DNA from: JBGZFC01 sp964346495
GTDB taxonomy: Bacteria > Bacteroidota > Bacteroidia > Bacteroidales > Dysgonomonadaceae
Length of the DNA stretch: 16,536 bases
NCBI GenBank assembly: GCA_964346495.1
Contig: CAYFUW010000045.1
Location: forward strand, 1-16,536
Reading direction: 5' to 3'
The notes beneath the pieces were generated by a model that did not search any database, was not told where the DNA came from, and saw only the letters and a list, made by a program, of their open reading frames with translations. This document shows, one piece after another, positions 1 to 5,771 of this stretch. How positions within the stretch are numbered: the first letter of the stretch is position 1; each line of letters begins with the position of its first letter. Both the position numbers and the translations under genes were made by a program.

Positions 1-34
1 GCCATTTTTCATGGTATGATAATCGATTTTACCG

Positions 35-66
35 TACCTTTGTGGGTGAGTTTTTTCGTAAGTTTG
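35..66 (+). promoter_or_regulatory. Candidate promoter of the metallophosphoesterase gene
   Basis: Two perfect matches to the Bacteroidetes -7 box TAnnTTTG lie upstream of the ATG at 110: TACCTTTG (35-42) and TAAGTTTG (59-66). The TTTG of the first lies 16 nt before the second, so it could also serve as a short-spaced -33 box. No clean TTTG was seen about 19 nt upstream of the first box. The start site is inferred to be near 48 or 72. Confidence 0.45.
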
Positions 67-109
67 TAAGTGAAAAATTGTTTCAAATTTAAAAATTACA
101 TATTTCTTT

Positions 110-709
110 ATGCGTTCACTTATTTTAGCCCTAATTATTCATTTGACTGTCAATGTGCTTTTTTTCCTGAAAAGCAGATGGGTTTTCAAAGATAATATAG
201 CCATTCGTACGGCTTTGCTTGTTCTCTTTTCGGCAGAGCTTCTGTTTTATCTTATCGGCTTTTTCTTTTTTAATCATCTTCCACCCGGTCTTGTACATGC
301 TAACAGAATGCTTGCAACAAGTTGGATGCTTTTTGTGATTTACTCAAGCAGCGTAATTTTTATTATCGATTTAATTTATCTGATAGTGCGTAAAGAGCTG
401 TTTTCCCCTAAAAAATTGATGAATCAATCATCTAAAACCCGAAAAATAATATGGCTCTTCTCCGTGATATTTGTGGCGGTTGTAATGTCAATCGGCAAAT
501 ATAAGTTTAACAATCCGGTTGCACAATCTGTAAATATCACTATCGATAAAAGTGCCGGAAAATATGAGTCTATTCGCATAGTTTTTGCTGCTGATATGCA
601 TATGGGATATCTGATTAATAGAGATTATGTTCGCAAATATGTTGATTTTATTTTAGCCCAAAATCCCGACTTAATTCTTTTTGGCGGCGATTTAATTGAT
701 TCACATATT
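110..709 (+). pseudogene. YkuE-like membrane metallophosphoesterase, N-terminal part (interrupted)
   Basis: This is the first 200 codons of a calcineurin-like metallophosphoesterase. About four hydrophobic segments (residues ~3-20, 32-54, 68-93, 112-128) precede the catalytic domain. The first metal-binding motif is visible as ADMH (161-164), where the family usually has SDxH, and the second as GGDLID (192-197). After I200 the natural sequence stops and 17 unrelated residues encoded by the insert lead to a stop at 761-763. The missing part (GNHE, GHTHHGQ) is found in frame at 5036-5575. The family hydrolyses phosphoesters using two metal ions; the YkuE group sits at the membrane, and the substrate cannot be inferred here. 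The half product lacks several metal ligands and should be inactive. Confidence 0.9.
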
Positions 710-719
710 TATAATCTAA

Positions 720-754
720 AAAATGAATTGTGTATAAAATTTAAAATGAATTGT
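720..754. repeat. Pair of 12-bp direct repeats at the left end of the insertion
   Basis: AAAATGAATTGT occurs at 720-731 and again at 743-754, 23 bp apart, within the first 45 bp of the insert. Repeats near an element end can be recombinase-binding sites, but the sequence is AT-rich and chance is possible. At the other end AACACCGC is repeated at 4932-4939 and 4947-4954. The two ends do not match each other. Confidence 0.4.
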
Positions 755-836
755 ACAGTTTAACTTTTAAAAACAATTAGGTTGTTTTTATAGCTGTTTC
801 CAATCAACATTTTCAGGTACTAAAATAGTCATTTAA

Positions 837-1107
837 TTAATCAACAATTAACCCACTTTTTGCACCCTTTTTTATTACTTCTTCCCACTTTTTTACTTCA
901 AATAAATGTGCTTTTTCAGCTTCTTTTTTCAACTCTTTATTATTGGTAAAAACGGCAAAAGAAACTAAATCATTCATCTTATTAATAGGGTGCACTTCCT
1001 TTATATAAAAATCTTTTTGGAGTATTACCGATAATTTTACTTATTAGTTTTTTATCATCGGTAAAGTCAAATATTGTTTTCCCAAATAAACTGTTTAATT
1101 TGTCCAT
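837..1107 (-). pseudogene. Small phage-type gene with a +1 frameshift (89 codons when repaired)
   Basis: Reading from ATG at 1107, frame 1 gives MDKLNSLFGKTIFDFTDDKK and continues to codon 31, then drifts into a stop. A second frame begins at the same place (DFYIKEVHPINKMNDLVSFA...) and runs on to a TAA at 837-839, ending KSGLIVD. The 271-bp span is one base over a multiple of three. Removing one A from the five-A run of the - strand (T5 at 1014-1018 on +) joins the frames into an 89-aa, lysine/glutamate-rich protein with a helical C-terminal half. I do not recognise the family. It is the last gene of the insert's - strand set. A homopolymer of this length can shift by real mutation or sequencing error, so the gene may be intact in the cell. 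Confidence 0.55.
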
Positions 1108-1158
1108 AGTTTGAAAATGTAAAGATATATATAATTTACATTTAAATACTGTTTTATT

Positions 1159-1374
1159 TTAGTTTAAATCCTTTTTATTGTTACTAAATGAATACCCTAA
1201 ATGTTTTTTTGCAAAAGCCATATAACGCCAAAAAGTGCGTTCACTCATAGGATATTGTTTATTTACAACATTACGATAACACCATAATAAACACCTATCC
1301 TGACGCCCCTCTTCATAATGTTGCTTTACAATATCAGCAACAATTTTTATTTTATCTTTTACATTCTGGTTCAT
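1159..1374 (-). CDS. Small HTH-like phage protein, function unknown
   Basis: A 71-aa basic protein. The middle (residues ~25-58), with QDRCLLWCYRNVV followed by MSERTFWRYM, resembles a helix-turn-helix: 'SERTFWRYM' looks like a recognition helix of the sort found in small phage or mobile-element regulators and small terminase-like proteins. This is a visual judgement only. The ATG at 1374 lies 16 nt below a strong hairpin (1391-1427), so the gene is separated from the capsid gene upstream and depends on read-through or an unseen promoter. The frameshifted 837-1107 gene follows after 51 bp. No catalytic motif is visible. Confidence 0.6.
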   Translation of the reverse strand: MNQNVKDKIKIVADIVKQHYEEGRQDRCLLWCYRNVVNKQYPMSERTFWRYMAFAKKHLGYSFSNNKKDLN

Positions 1375-1390
1375 AGTTAGTTAAATAAAA

Positions 1391-1427
1391 AAAGTCGCAT
1401 ACAGAGCCTGAGAATATATGCGACTTT
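1391..1427 (-). terminator. Rho-independent terminator after the capsid gene
   Basis: AAAGTCGCATA (1391-1401) pairs perfectly with TATGCGACTTT (1417-1427) around a 15-nt loop. On the - strand the stem is followed by a run of seven or more Ts (through 1384-1393), the classic terminator layout. It lies 113 bp beyond the capsid gene stop and just before the 1159-1374 gene. Confidence 0.75.
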
Positions 1428-1539
1428 AAAAAATGAAATGTACAAAAAACAAATACTTAAAAATACCCTATTCCACTATAATACAATAACATACATTTTT
1501 AAGATGGTAGCTATTTGCTATATTTATGTACATTTCTTT

Positions 1540-2544
1540 TTATGCGTTTACGCTTACAATCGCCCCAATCCCTTTATTTCTGATAGGAACTGCAATAAAA
1601 CGTTTATCAAAACCTACAATAGTAGCGCGTTCTTTTGCATCATTTTCAGTTACATACATAAATACATCGCCGTCCGCTTTCATTACTTCACCCGCCTGGA
1701 ATACAAAGGAACAAAAGCCAATATTTTCACCGGTTGCACCCCAAGGGAGTTTTTGCATTGTGTCTAAGTTATACATTGGCATACGTGAAAATTGTAAAAT
1801 ACCAAAGCCTGCGAAACGTTTAGGCTTGCCGTTTACAACATCTGTTATATCCTTAAATCCCTGAACATCCAAACGGATTAAATCCGTAACGTGTGAAGGG
1901 TGTAACACNNNNNNNNNNNNNNNNNNNNNNNNNNNNNNNNNNNNNNNNNNNNNNNNNNNNNNNNNNNNNNNNNNNNNNNNNNNNNNNNNNNNNNNNNNNN
2001 NNNNNNNNATTAAATCCGTAACGTGTGAAGGGTGTAACACCAAATAACGCTCCTCTATTGGTATTTCCATTACATCAAAACGTTCTTTCAAATTCAAAAC
2101 ATCTTCAAATGTCAATGTTTTGCGTGTTCCGCTTACGCTTCCGGTAGTGCCAATAACGGGAGTATAATCGCTGTCTTCCTGTGGTGCGTATGCGTGTGCC
2201 GCCTTTTGTGCGGTCGATGCTCGCAATTGGTTGCGGTGTCCCATTAGCACGCTTTCCAGTTGGTCATAAGCGTATTGGATTACCTCCGGTCTTCGTACGG
2301 TTGTGTTTTCGGTTTCAAACTTATCTAACTCTATTTTAATCGGAGCATCAACACGTTGAACGCTGTTAATCGGATACGTTGTATTATTTATTAATACTTT
2401 TGGTTCAAGTCCTGCCTCTGCCATGTTAATAGCGTTGTTTTCAACAAATGGAGTAAAATCTTTTCCATACATCAAAAAAGAACTATCAGGATAAAAATGT
2501 TCTTGTATTTGGTCAACCCAAATCTGTTTTTCTAATTGTGCCAT
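1540..2544 (-). CDS. Phage major capsid protein (HK97/P22-like fold), interrupted by an assembly gap
   Basis: As written, the frame is 334 codons including 34 unknown residues from the 100-N gap and a repeated VLHPSHVTDL. Collapsing the duplicated 32 bp gives a seamless 290-aa protein, normal for this family. The segment FDVMEIPIEERYLVLHPSHV resembles the conserved 'vP.e.RylvlsP.h' stretch of P22-type coat proteins, and the C-terminal part (FVFQAGEVMKADGDVF...AIVSVNA) fits the beta-rich end of HK97-fold capsids. It directly follows the prohead protease gene (21 nt between them), the standard order in tailed-phage head modules, and ends at a strong terminator. The product would self-assemble into procapsids, but no portal or terminase is encoded nearby. 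An encapsulin is a weaker alternative because of the protease partner. Confidence 0.82.
   Translation of the reverse strand: MAQLEKQIWVDQIQEHFYPDSSFLMYGKDFTPFVENNAINMAEAGLEPKVLINNTTYPINSVQRVDAPIKIELDKFETENTTVRRPEVIQYAYDQLESVLMGHRNQLRASTAQKAAHAYAPQEDSDYTPVIGTTGSVSGTRKTLTFEDVLNLKERFDVMEIPIEERYLVLHPSHVTDLXXXXXXXXXXXXXXXXXXXXXXXXXXXXXXXXXXVLHPSHVTDLIRLDVQGFKDITDVVNGKPKRFAGFGILQFSRMPMYNLDTMQKLPWGATGENIGFCSFVFQAGEVMKADGDVFMYVTENDAKERATIVGFDKRFIAVPIRNKGIGAIVSVNA
1877..2040. repeat. 32-bp sequence duplicated on both sides of a 100-N assembly gap
   Basis: The 32 bases at 1877-1908, ending GGGTGTAACAC, recur exactly at 2009-2040, immediately on the far side of 100 Ns (1909-2008). This is the pattern left when a scaffolder places a default 100-N spacer between two contigs whose ends overlap by 32 bp. 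Removing 132 bp (44 codons) makes the capsid reading frame continuous. Confidence 0.9.
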
Positions 2545-2565
2545 AAAATACTGATATTTAATTAA

Positions 2566-3552
2566 TTATTTGTTTTTCTTGTAGCTTTTCAAAAGGCTTT
2601 GATATAATTCCGGATTATCTTTTAACGCTTTTGGGTTGTGCTTTCTGTACCAATCTAAATCATGTAATTGATTGCCGTTTTCTGTCATTTTTGATAAATA
2701 AATACGTTCCGGCAAACTTTCTACAATGTTTTTTGCGGTTTCATATCCCAACTTTTTAAGCTCGTTCCAGCCTGTAATAGATAAATATGTTATTATTTTA
2801 TCGTTGTTTTGGTTATATAAGTCAATCAGCTTTTTATTCTGATTTTCAATGTGTTCTGCTTTCTTTTCTTTTATAACTCTTAAAACGTCTGTTTGTCCGC
2901 TCCTGAACATTCTTGTATAAAGTTTAGCCTCTGATACTGTAAGAATATCAAGGTTTAACGCCTCTTCTATTTCGTTTTCGCCATCTGTTTTAAGTAGCCG
3001 TTTTATCTTTCCTAAAACAGTTTTTATATCCGTTTCTTTGTTCAGTTCCAGAACCTCACAAATTTGCTCGTAAAAAGCCTTATAATCGTTTTTGTCGGCT
3101 TTTTGTCGGTTTAGATTAGCTTTCAGTTGGCTTAACGATAAACATTCTAATTTGTCGTTATAAAGCCTTACCGCTTTCGCATCAGCCGGAACGGAAACAA
3201 TACTTGCCTCAAATAATTCCGAACGTGTTACCACGTCCACGCCGTCCACTTCCTGAACATCACGGACAATAACACCGATTGACGCACCGTTTAAAAATCC
3301 TCGTTCCACTTTTCCGCTGATTTTCATAGCTTCCTCGTCTTCCATATCAAACTCAGGAACAGCGGTTAATTGGTTCAATCCTTTTTGAATATTAACCCAA
3401 CGCCCCAAAACACGCTCCGGGTTGTGTTCGTATAACATTACCGGATTAGCCTCAAAACGTGCTATATCCATACCGGAAATATCTATTTTGTAACCCTTTG
3501 AATTAATGTTTGTTCCATCGGATAACACAAATGTTTTTTGTTGTTTACTCAT
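2566..3552 (-). CDS. HK97-family prohead protease (peptidase S78-like) with long C-terminal extension
   Basis: Residues ~1-130 match caudovirus prohead proteases: NPVMLYEHN with candidate catalytic His43, GFLNGASIG with candidate nucleophile Ser91, and ELFEASIVSVPADAKAV (113-128). In tailed phages this serine protease cleaves scaffold and coat N-termini inside the procapsid. The 328-aa protein is longer than a bare protease (~160-200 aa). Residues ~150-328 are charged and helical and end in a DWYRKHNPKAL...SYKKNK tail; this may be a fused scaffold-like region, which is an inference. The gene starts at an ATG behind an A-rich leader and is 21 nt upstream of the capsid gene, so the two are probably co-transcribed. 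No -7 box was found on the - strand directly upstream. Confidence 0.85.
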   Translation of the reverse strand: MSKQQKTFVLSDGTNINSKGYKIDISGMDIARFEANPVMLYEHNPERVLGRWVNIQKGLNQLTAVPEFDMEDEEAMKISGKVERGFLNGASIGVIVRDVQEVDGVDVVTRSELFEASIVSVPADAKAVRLYNDKLECLSLSQLKANLNRQKADKNDYKAFYEQICEVLELNKETDIKTVLGKIKRLLKTDGENEIEEALNLDILTVSEAKLYTRMFRSGQTDVLRVIKEKKAEHIENQNKKLIDLYNQNNDKIITYLSITGWNELKKLGYETAKNIVESLPERIYLSKMTENGNQLHDLDWYRKHNPKALKDNPELYQSLLKSYKKNK

Positions 3553-3739
3553 TTCTTTTTTTGTCTTTTAAATATTTATATTTGCAAAACAACCTAAAAA
3601 ATAATATATGCCAAAATAGCACTGTCATCGTGTCATATAAAAATAAATTAATCAAACCCAACACAATGATAATGTGTTATTTGCATAGTCAAACAAATCT
3701 ATAATAATAAGCTATTTGAAAAATGTATTTTGTAGATAA
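3553..3739. other. AT-rich spacer upstream of the protease gene
   Basis: No supported gene. The + strand carries a perfect TAnnTTTG match (TATATTTG, 3577-3584) pointing toward the terminator at 3740-3774, and a small hairpin AACACA/TGTGTT near 3660-3680. Together these could define a ~150-nt + strand transcript, but the -33 region is not convincing and the evidence is weak. Confidence 0.3.
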
Positions 3740-3774
3740 AAAAAGGGAAAACCCTTTTTAGATTTTCCCTTTTT
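3740..3774. terminator. Bidirectional terminator hairpin
   Basis: AAAAAGGGAAAA (3740-3751) pairs with TTTTCCCTTTTT (3763-3774) across an 11-nt loop. It lies 35 bp past the stop of the 130-aa gene on the - strand, with A/T runs suited to termination in both directions. It separates that gene from the protease-capsid pair. Confidence 0.75.
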
Positions 3775-3809
3775 ACCAGTGTTTATTTACTCAAAAAAAC
3801 ACTTCTTTT

Positions 3810-4202
3810 TTATACTTCCTTATTAAAGGAATCCGTTTCGTCGCTTACCGTTTCCGAATTGGGAGTAAATCCCAATATGTGTTTAAATAAAAACGCTTTA
3901 TAATTGATAGATGTTTTTTTCAAACGGTTACCAATGATATTGAAAACCGAACTTTTTACAAGACTAAATAACTGATTTTTCATGATATTAGTTGCACCTA
4001 AAACAACATCTTCAAAACTGATTTCTTTTGCGTTGTAAAGAACAACCATTTTACACATTTGCAGGCTTTCAGGATTGCCGTTTTTCTCGTTGATTGCGTG
4101 AGTTATAACGGCACTATCAAAGTCCTTCACTAATTCTTGTACACTGATAAAAGCGTTATTATCAGTACATTTTACTAAATCTAAATTCTTATCGACATGC
4201 AT
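3810..4202 (-). CDS. Uncharacterised 130-aa protein of the insertion
   Basis: I do not recognise this protein. It is soluble-looking and mildly acidic at both ends, with a central hydrophobic/helical part (residues ~50-95: MCKMVVLYNAKEISFEDVVL...LFSLVKSSVFNIIG) and a polar C-terminus (SETVSDETDSFNKEV). It has no signal peptide, no convincing transmembrane span and no catalytic motif. It is the first gene of the insert on the - strand and has its own terminator (3740-3774). Its ATG lies 16 nt below a ~100-nt strongly folded leader (4218-4320). That independent unit suggests a regulated gene rather than part of the head operon. It could be a control or anti-phage factor, but nothing in the sequence shows this. 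Confidence 0.65.
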   Translation of the reverse strand: MHVDKNLDLVKCTDNNAFISVQELVKDFDSAVITHAINEKNGNPESLQMCKMVVLYNAKEISFEDVVLGATNIMKNQLFSLVKSSVFNIIGNRLKKTSINYKAFLFKHILGFTPNSETVSDETDSFNKEV

Positions 4203-4217
4203 AATTATAAGAATTAC

Positions 4218-4320
4218 GATAAAACAGAAACGCCCCCGTAGGTGTGCATGTCACACATACGCAGGGCGTAGAGTCGTGGGTAGTTTCCACACCACCACCA
4301 TAGGGGCGTTCCCTTTTATC
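4218..4320 (-). promoter_or_regulatory. Structured leader/ncRNA element with alternative pairings
   Basis: An outer stem GATAAAA (4218-4224) / TTTTATC (4314-4320) continues, after a small internal loop, as AACGCCCC (4229-4236) / GGGGCGTT (4303-4310). Inside are a 10-bp hairpin with one mismatch (4237-4246 with 4252-4261, loop CATGT) and a shorter GTGG/CCAC hairpin (4276-4279 with 4287-4290). GGGCGT at 4264-4269 can compete for the same ACGCCC strand (4230-4235), so two folds are possible. The element is much more GC-rich than its surroundings. It lies just upstream of the 130-aa gene on the - strand, so a 5' leader is the best guess; a + strand ncRNA or a replication/packaging site is also possible. 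I recognise no known riboswitch or ribozyme core. Confidence 0.6.
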
Positions 4321-4459
4321 TTGTTCAAAAAATATTTTTTAATGGATTTTGCCCAAGAATATATATGTATGACATGCAAAGGCAAAGTAAATAAATTATT
4401 TTCAATTACACAAACATTATGTAATTATTTTTTTAATCTCTTTTTTTTGCGTAAAAAAA

Positions 4460-4499
4460 CCGTTTAAAATGTGGTTTCAAAAAACCGAGTTTTAAACGG
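4460..4499. terminator. Long AT-rich hairpin, probable terminator
   Basis: CCGTTTAAAA (4460-4469) pairs with TTTTAAACGG (4490-4499), and inside it GGTTT (4473-4477) pairs with AAACC (4482-4486). On the - strand the stem is followed by a T-run (4453-4459 on +). The spacing to the structured leader below leaves room for a promoter between them. Confidence 0.5.
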
Positions 4500-5030
4500 A
4501 TTTATTTATAATCATTCTAAATAAAAAACACATCTTTTTTACTGAAAAAAGCGGTCAACATTTCGAGCCAAAAAAAGGGTGTTTTTTGCTCTTTTTCCAA
4601 TCAATATTTAAATGTTAAAATTCAACTTTTTGAAGGCTTTTTTATAGCTAAAAACGAGCAAATTTTGTATTCCCGTTGTATCTCCGTTTGTACGCCCGTT
4701 GCACATCCATTTATTATTTAACTAAATTTTAACAGATTTATTTTACACCACTTTTAAAGCTAAAATAACCGCTTTTTAATGTATATTTAAGAGAAGTAAC
4801 CCTTTTGTTTTCAATAATATACATAAACGCCCCTTTTTATTACATCAATCAACATTTTATCCCAAAAAAGAGCCGTTTTTGGCTTTCCGGTCACTATAAA
4901 ATCCACATTAAATGTACATTTCATTTTTAGTAACACCGCACATAAAAACACCGCTCAAACGCTTTATTTATAAGCCTTTCAGAAGTTTTTTGTTTGGTTT
5001 CGTTTTTGTGCTTTTCATTCTTTACCCCTT
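4500..5030. other. 530-bp gene-free AT-rich right end of the insertion
   Basis: Stops are frequent in all frames and no gene is supported. A plausible + strand terminator is present: GAGC plus A6 (4565-4576) pairs with T6 plus GCTC (4582-4591), followed by T5. A repeated octamer AACACCGC (4932-4939, 4947-4954) lies near the end. The region could hold element-end or replication sequences, or be decayed phage DNA; the sequence does not decide. Confidence 0.45.
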
Positions 5031-5035
5031 ATATT

Positions 5036-5578
5036 GAACCTGTTATAAAAGGTAATATGAATGAGGAGTTGAATCGTTTGCATGCACCGTTGGGTGTGTT
5101 TACTTGTCCCGGTAATCACGAGTATCGTTTCGGTGCGGAAGAGAAGATTGAGTGGCTCAACCGTGCAGGAATAAAGGTGTTGAGAGATTCTGCGCTACTG
5201 ATTGACAGTGCTTTTTATATTGTTGGTCGGGAAGATTTGGTTATCGAGAACAGAATGAGTCTGAAAGAACTTTTAAGTGAGCAACAGGTAGATTTGTCAA
5301 AGCCTGTTATCGTACTAAATCATACACCTAACAACTTGGATGAAGAGGTATCTGCCGGAGCCGACTTAGCTTTATATGGCCATACTCATCATGGACAAGT
5401 TTTTCCGGGAAATTTGGTGACACAATCTATTTTTGAAAAAGCACATGGCTATTTACAAAAAGAGAACACTCATATTTATGTTACTTCCGGCATTGCATTG
5501 GTTGGTCCGCAATATCGAATTGGGACTGTGTCGGAAATTTTGGTGCTGGACGTTAGTTTTGGAAAAAGTGAAAAGTGA
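5036..5578 (+). pseudogene. YkuE-like metallophosphoesterase, C-terminal part (interrupted)
   Basis: This is the last 180 codons of the gene begun at 110. It starts EPVIKGNMNEELNRL, joins I200 of the first half in frame, and carries GNHE, then NHTP, then GHTHHGQ: the remaining metal ligands of the calcineurin-like fold. Combined length is 380 aa, usual for membrane YkuE-type enzymes. Neither half has acquired stops or frameshifts, so the interruption appears recent. A TTG at 4994 in the insert could start a short in-frame product, but it would lack the first metal-binding motifs and the membrane anchor. The strong hairpin at 5714-5747 ends transcription. Confidence 0.9.
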
Positions 5579-5600
5579 TTGGTTACCGCTCTGTGCTACC

Positions 5601-5644
5601 CACGATTCTATCGTGTGGTATTATTATCATGCGAAAGGATTCGC
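5601..5644. repeat. Two short intergenic palindromes
   Basis: CACGATTCTATCGTG (5601-5615) is a small hairpin, and GCGAAAGGATTCGC (5631-5644) is a second palindromic motif. The second occurs again in reverse orientation at 15350-15363 in this window, so it is a dispersed repeat. Confidence 0.55.
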
Positions 5645-5713
5645 GCGATAGCGAGATTGTGAAAATTTTGCCTATTCAGATGATAAAATGTTTTTATCGA
5701 AATCAGTGATTAC

Positions 5714-5747
5714 AAAAAAGAGTGTGAAATTTTTCACACTCTTTTTT
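5714..5747. terminator. Strong bidirectional terminator between convergent genes
   Basis: AAAAAAGAGTGTGAAA (5714-5729) and TTTCACACTCTTTTTT (5732-5747) are perfect inverted repeats. They serve the metallophosphoesterase on + and fhs on -. Confidence 0.9.
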
Positions 5748-5771
5748 CGATATAGTTATGATAAATACTGA

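Larger units (their letters stand above)
710..5035 (-). mobile_element. 4.3-kb phage-derived insertion inside the metallophosphoesterase gene
   Basis: The metallophosphoesterase frame breaks after 709 and resumes at 5036. The intervening 4,326 bp is a multiple of three, and deleting it gives a continuous gene. ATATT occurs at 705-709 and again at 5031-5035, which fits a 5-bp target duplication or short recombination core. No terminal inverted repeats, transposase or integrase were seen. All recognisable coding is on the - strand: an unknown 130-aa gene, prohead protease, major capsid protein, HTH-like gene and a frameshifted gene. The rest is AT-rich and rich in hairpins. The limits could equally be 705-5030. 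The element contains a 100-N gap with a 32-bp duplicated flank, so the real length is probably 4,194 bp. It could be a deleted prophage, a phage satellite or a cargo island mobilised in trans. Confidence 0.7.

Noticed and set aside
1010..1020. Programmed ribosomal frameshift in the 837-1107 gene
   Set aside because: The shift needed is +1 in a plain A5 run, without a standard slippery heptamer or a stimulating stem; an indel is simpler.
1438..1864. Open frames on the + strand opposite the capsid gene
   Set aside because: They are antisense shadows of the well-supported capsid reading frame and have no recognisable protein features.
1540..2544. Encapsulin nanocompartment
   Set aside because: The adjacent prohead protease and P22-like segment point to a phage head module, and no cargo-enzyme gene with a targeting tail is present.
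3510..3704. 64-codon + strand frame over the protease start
   Set aside because: Mostly antisense to the protease gene and its AT-rich leader; composition is non-coding.
4218..4320. Self-cleaving ribozyme (hammerhead or twister)
   Set aside because: On neither strand are the hammerhead core CUGAnGA plus GAAA pair or the twister conserved loops complete.
4276..4467. 63-codon + strand frame starting inside the structured element
   Set aside because: It begins within the stem-rich RNA element, is full of Phe/Leu from AT-rich DNA, and shows no conserved features.
705..5035. Mu-like transposable phage because of the 5-bp duplication
   Set aside because: The ends do not start TG or end CA, no matching terminal sequences exist, and no transposase is encoded.
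4994..5035. New in-frame TTG start giving a functional truncated metallophosphoesterase
   Set aside because: The product would lack the DxH and GGD metal-binding motifs and the membrane segments.
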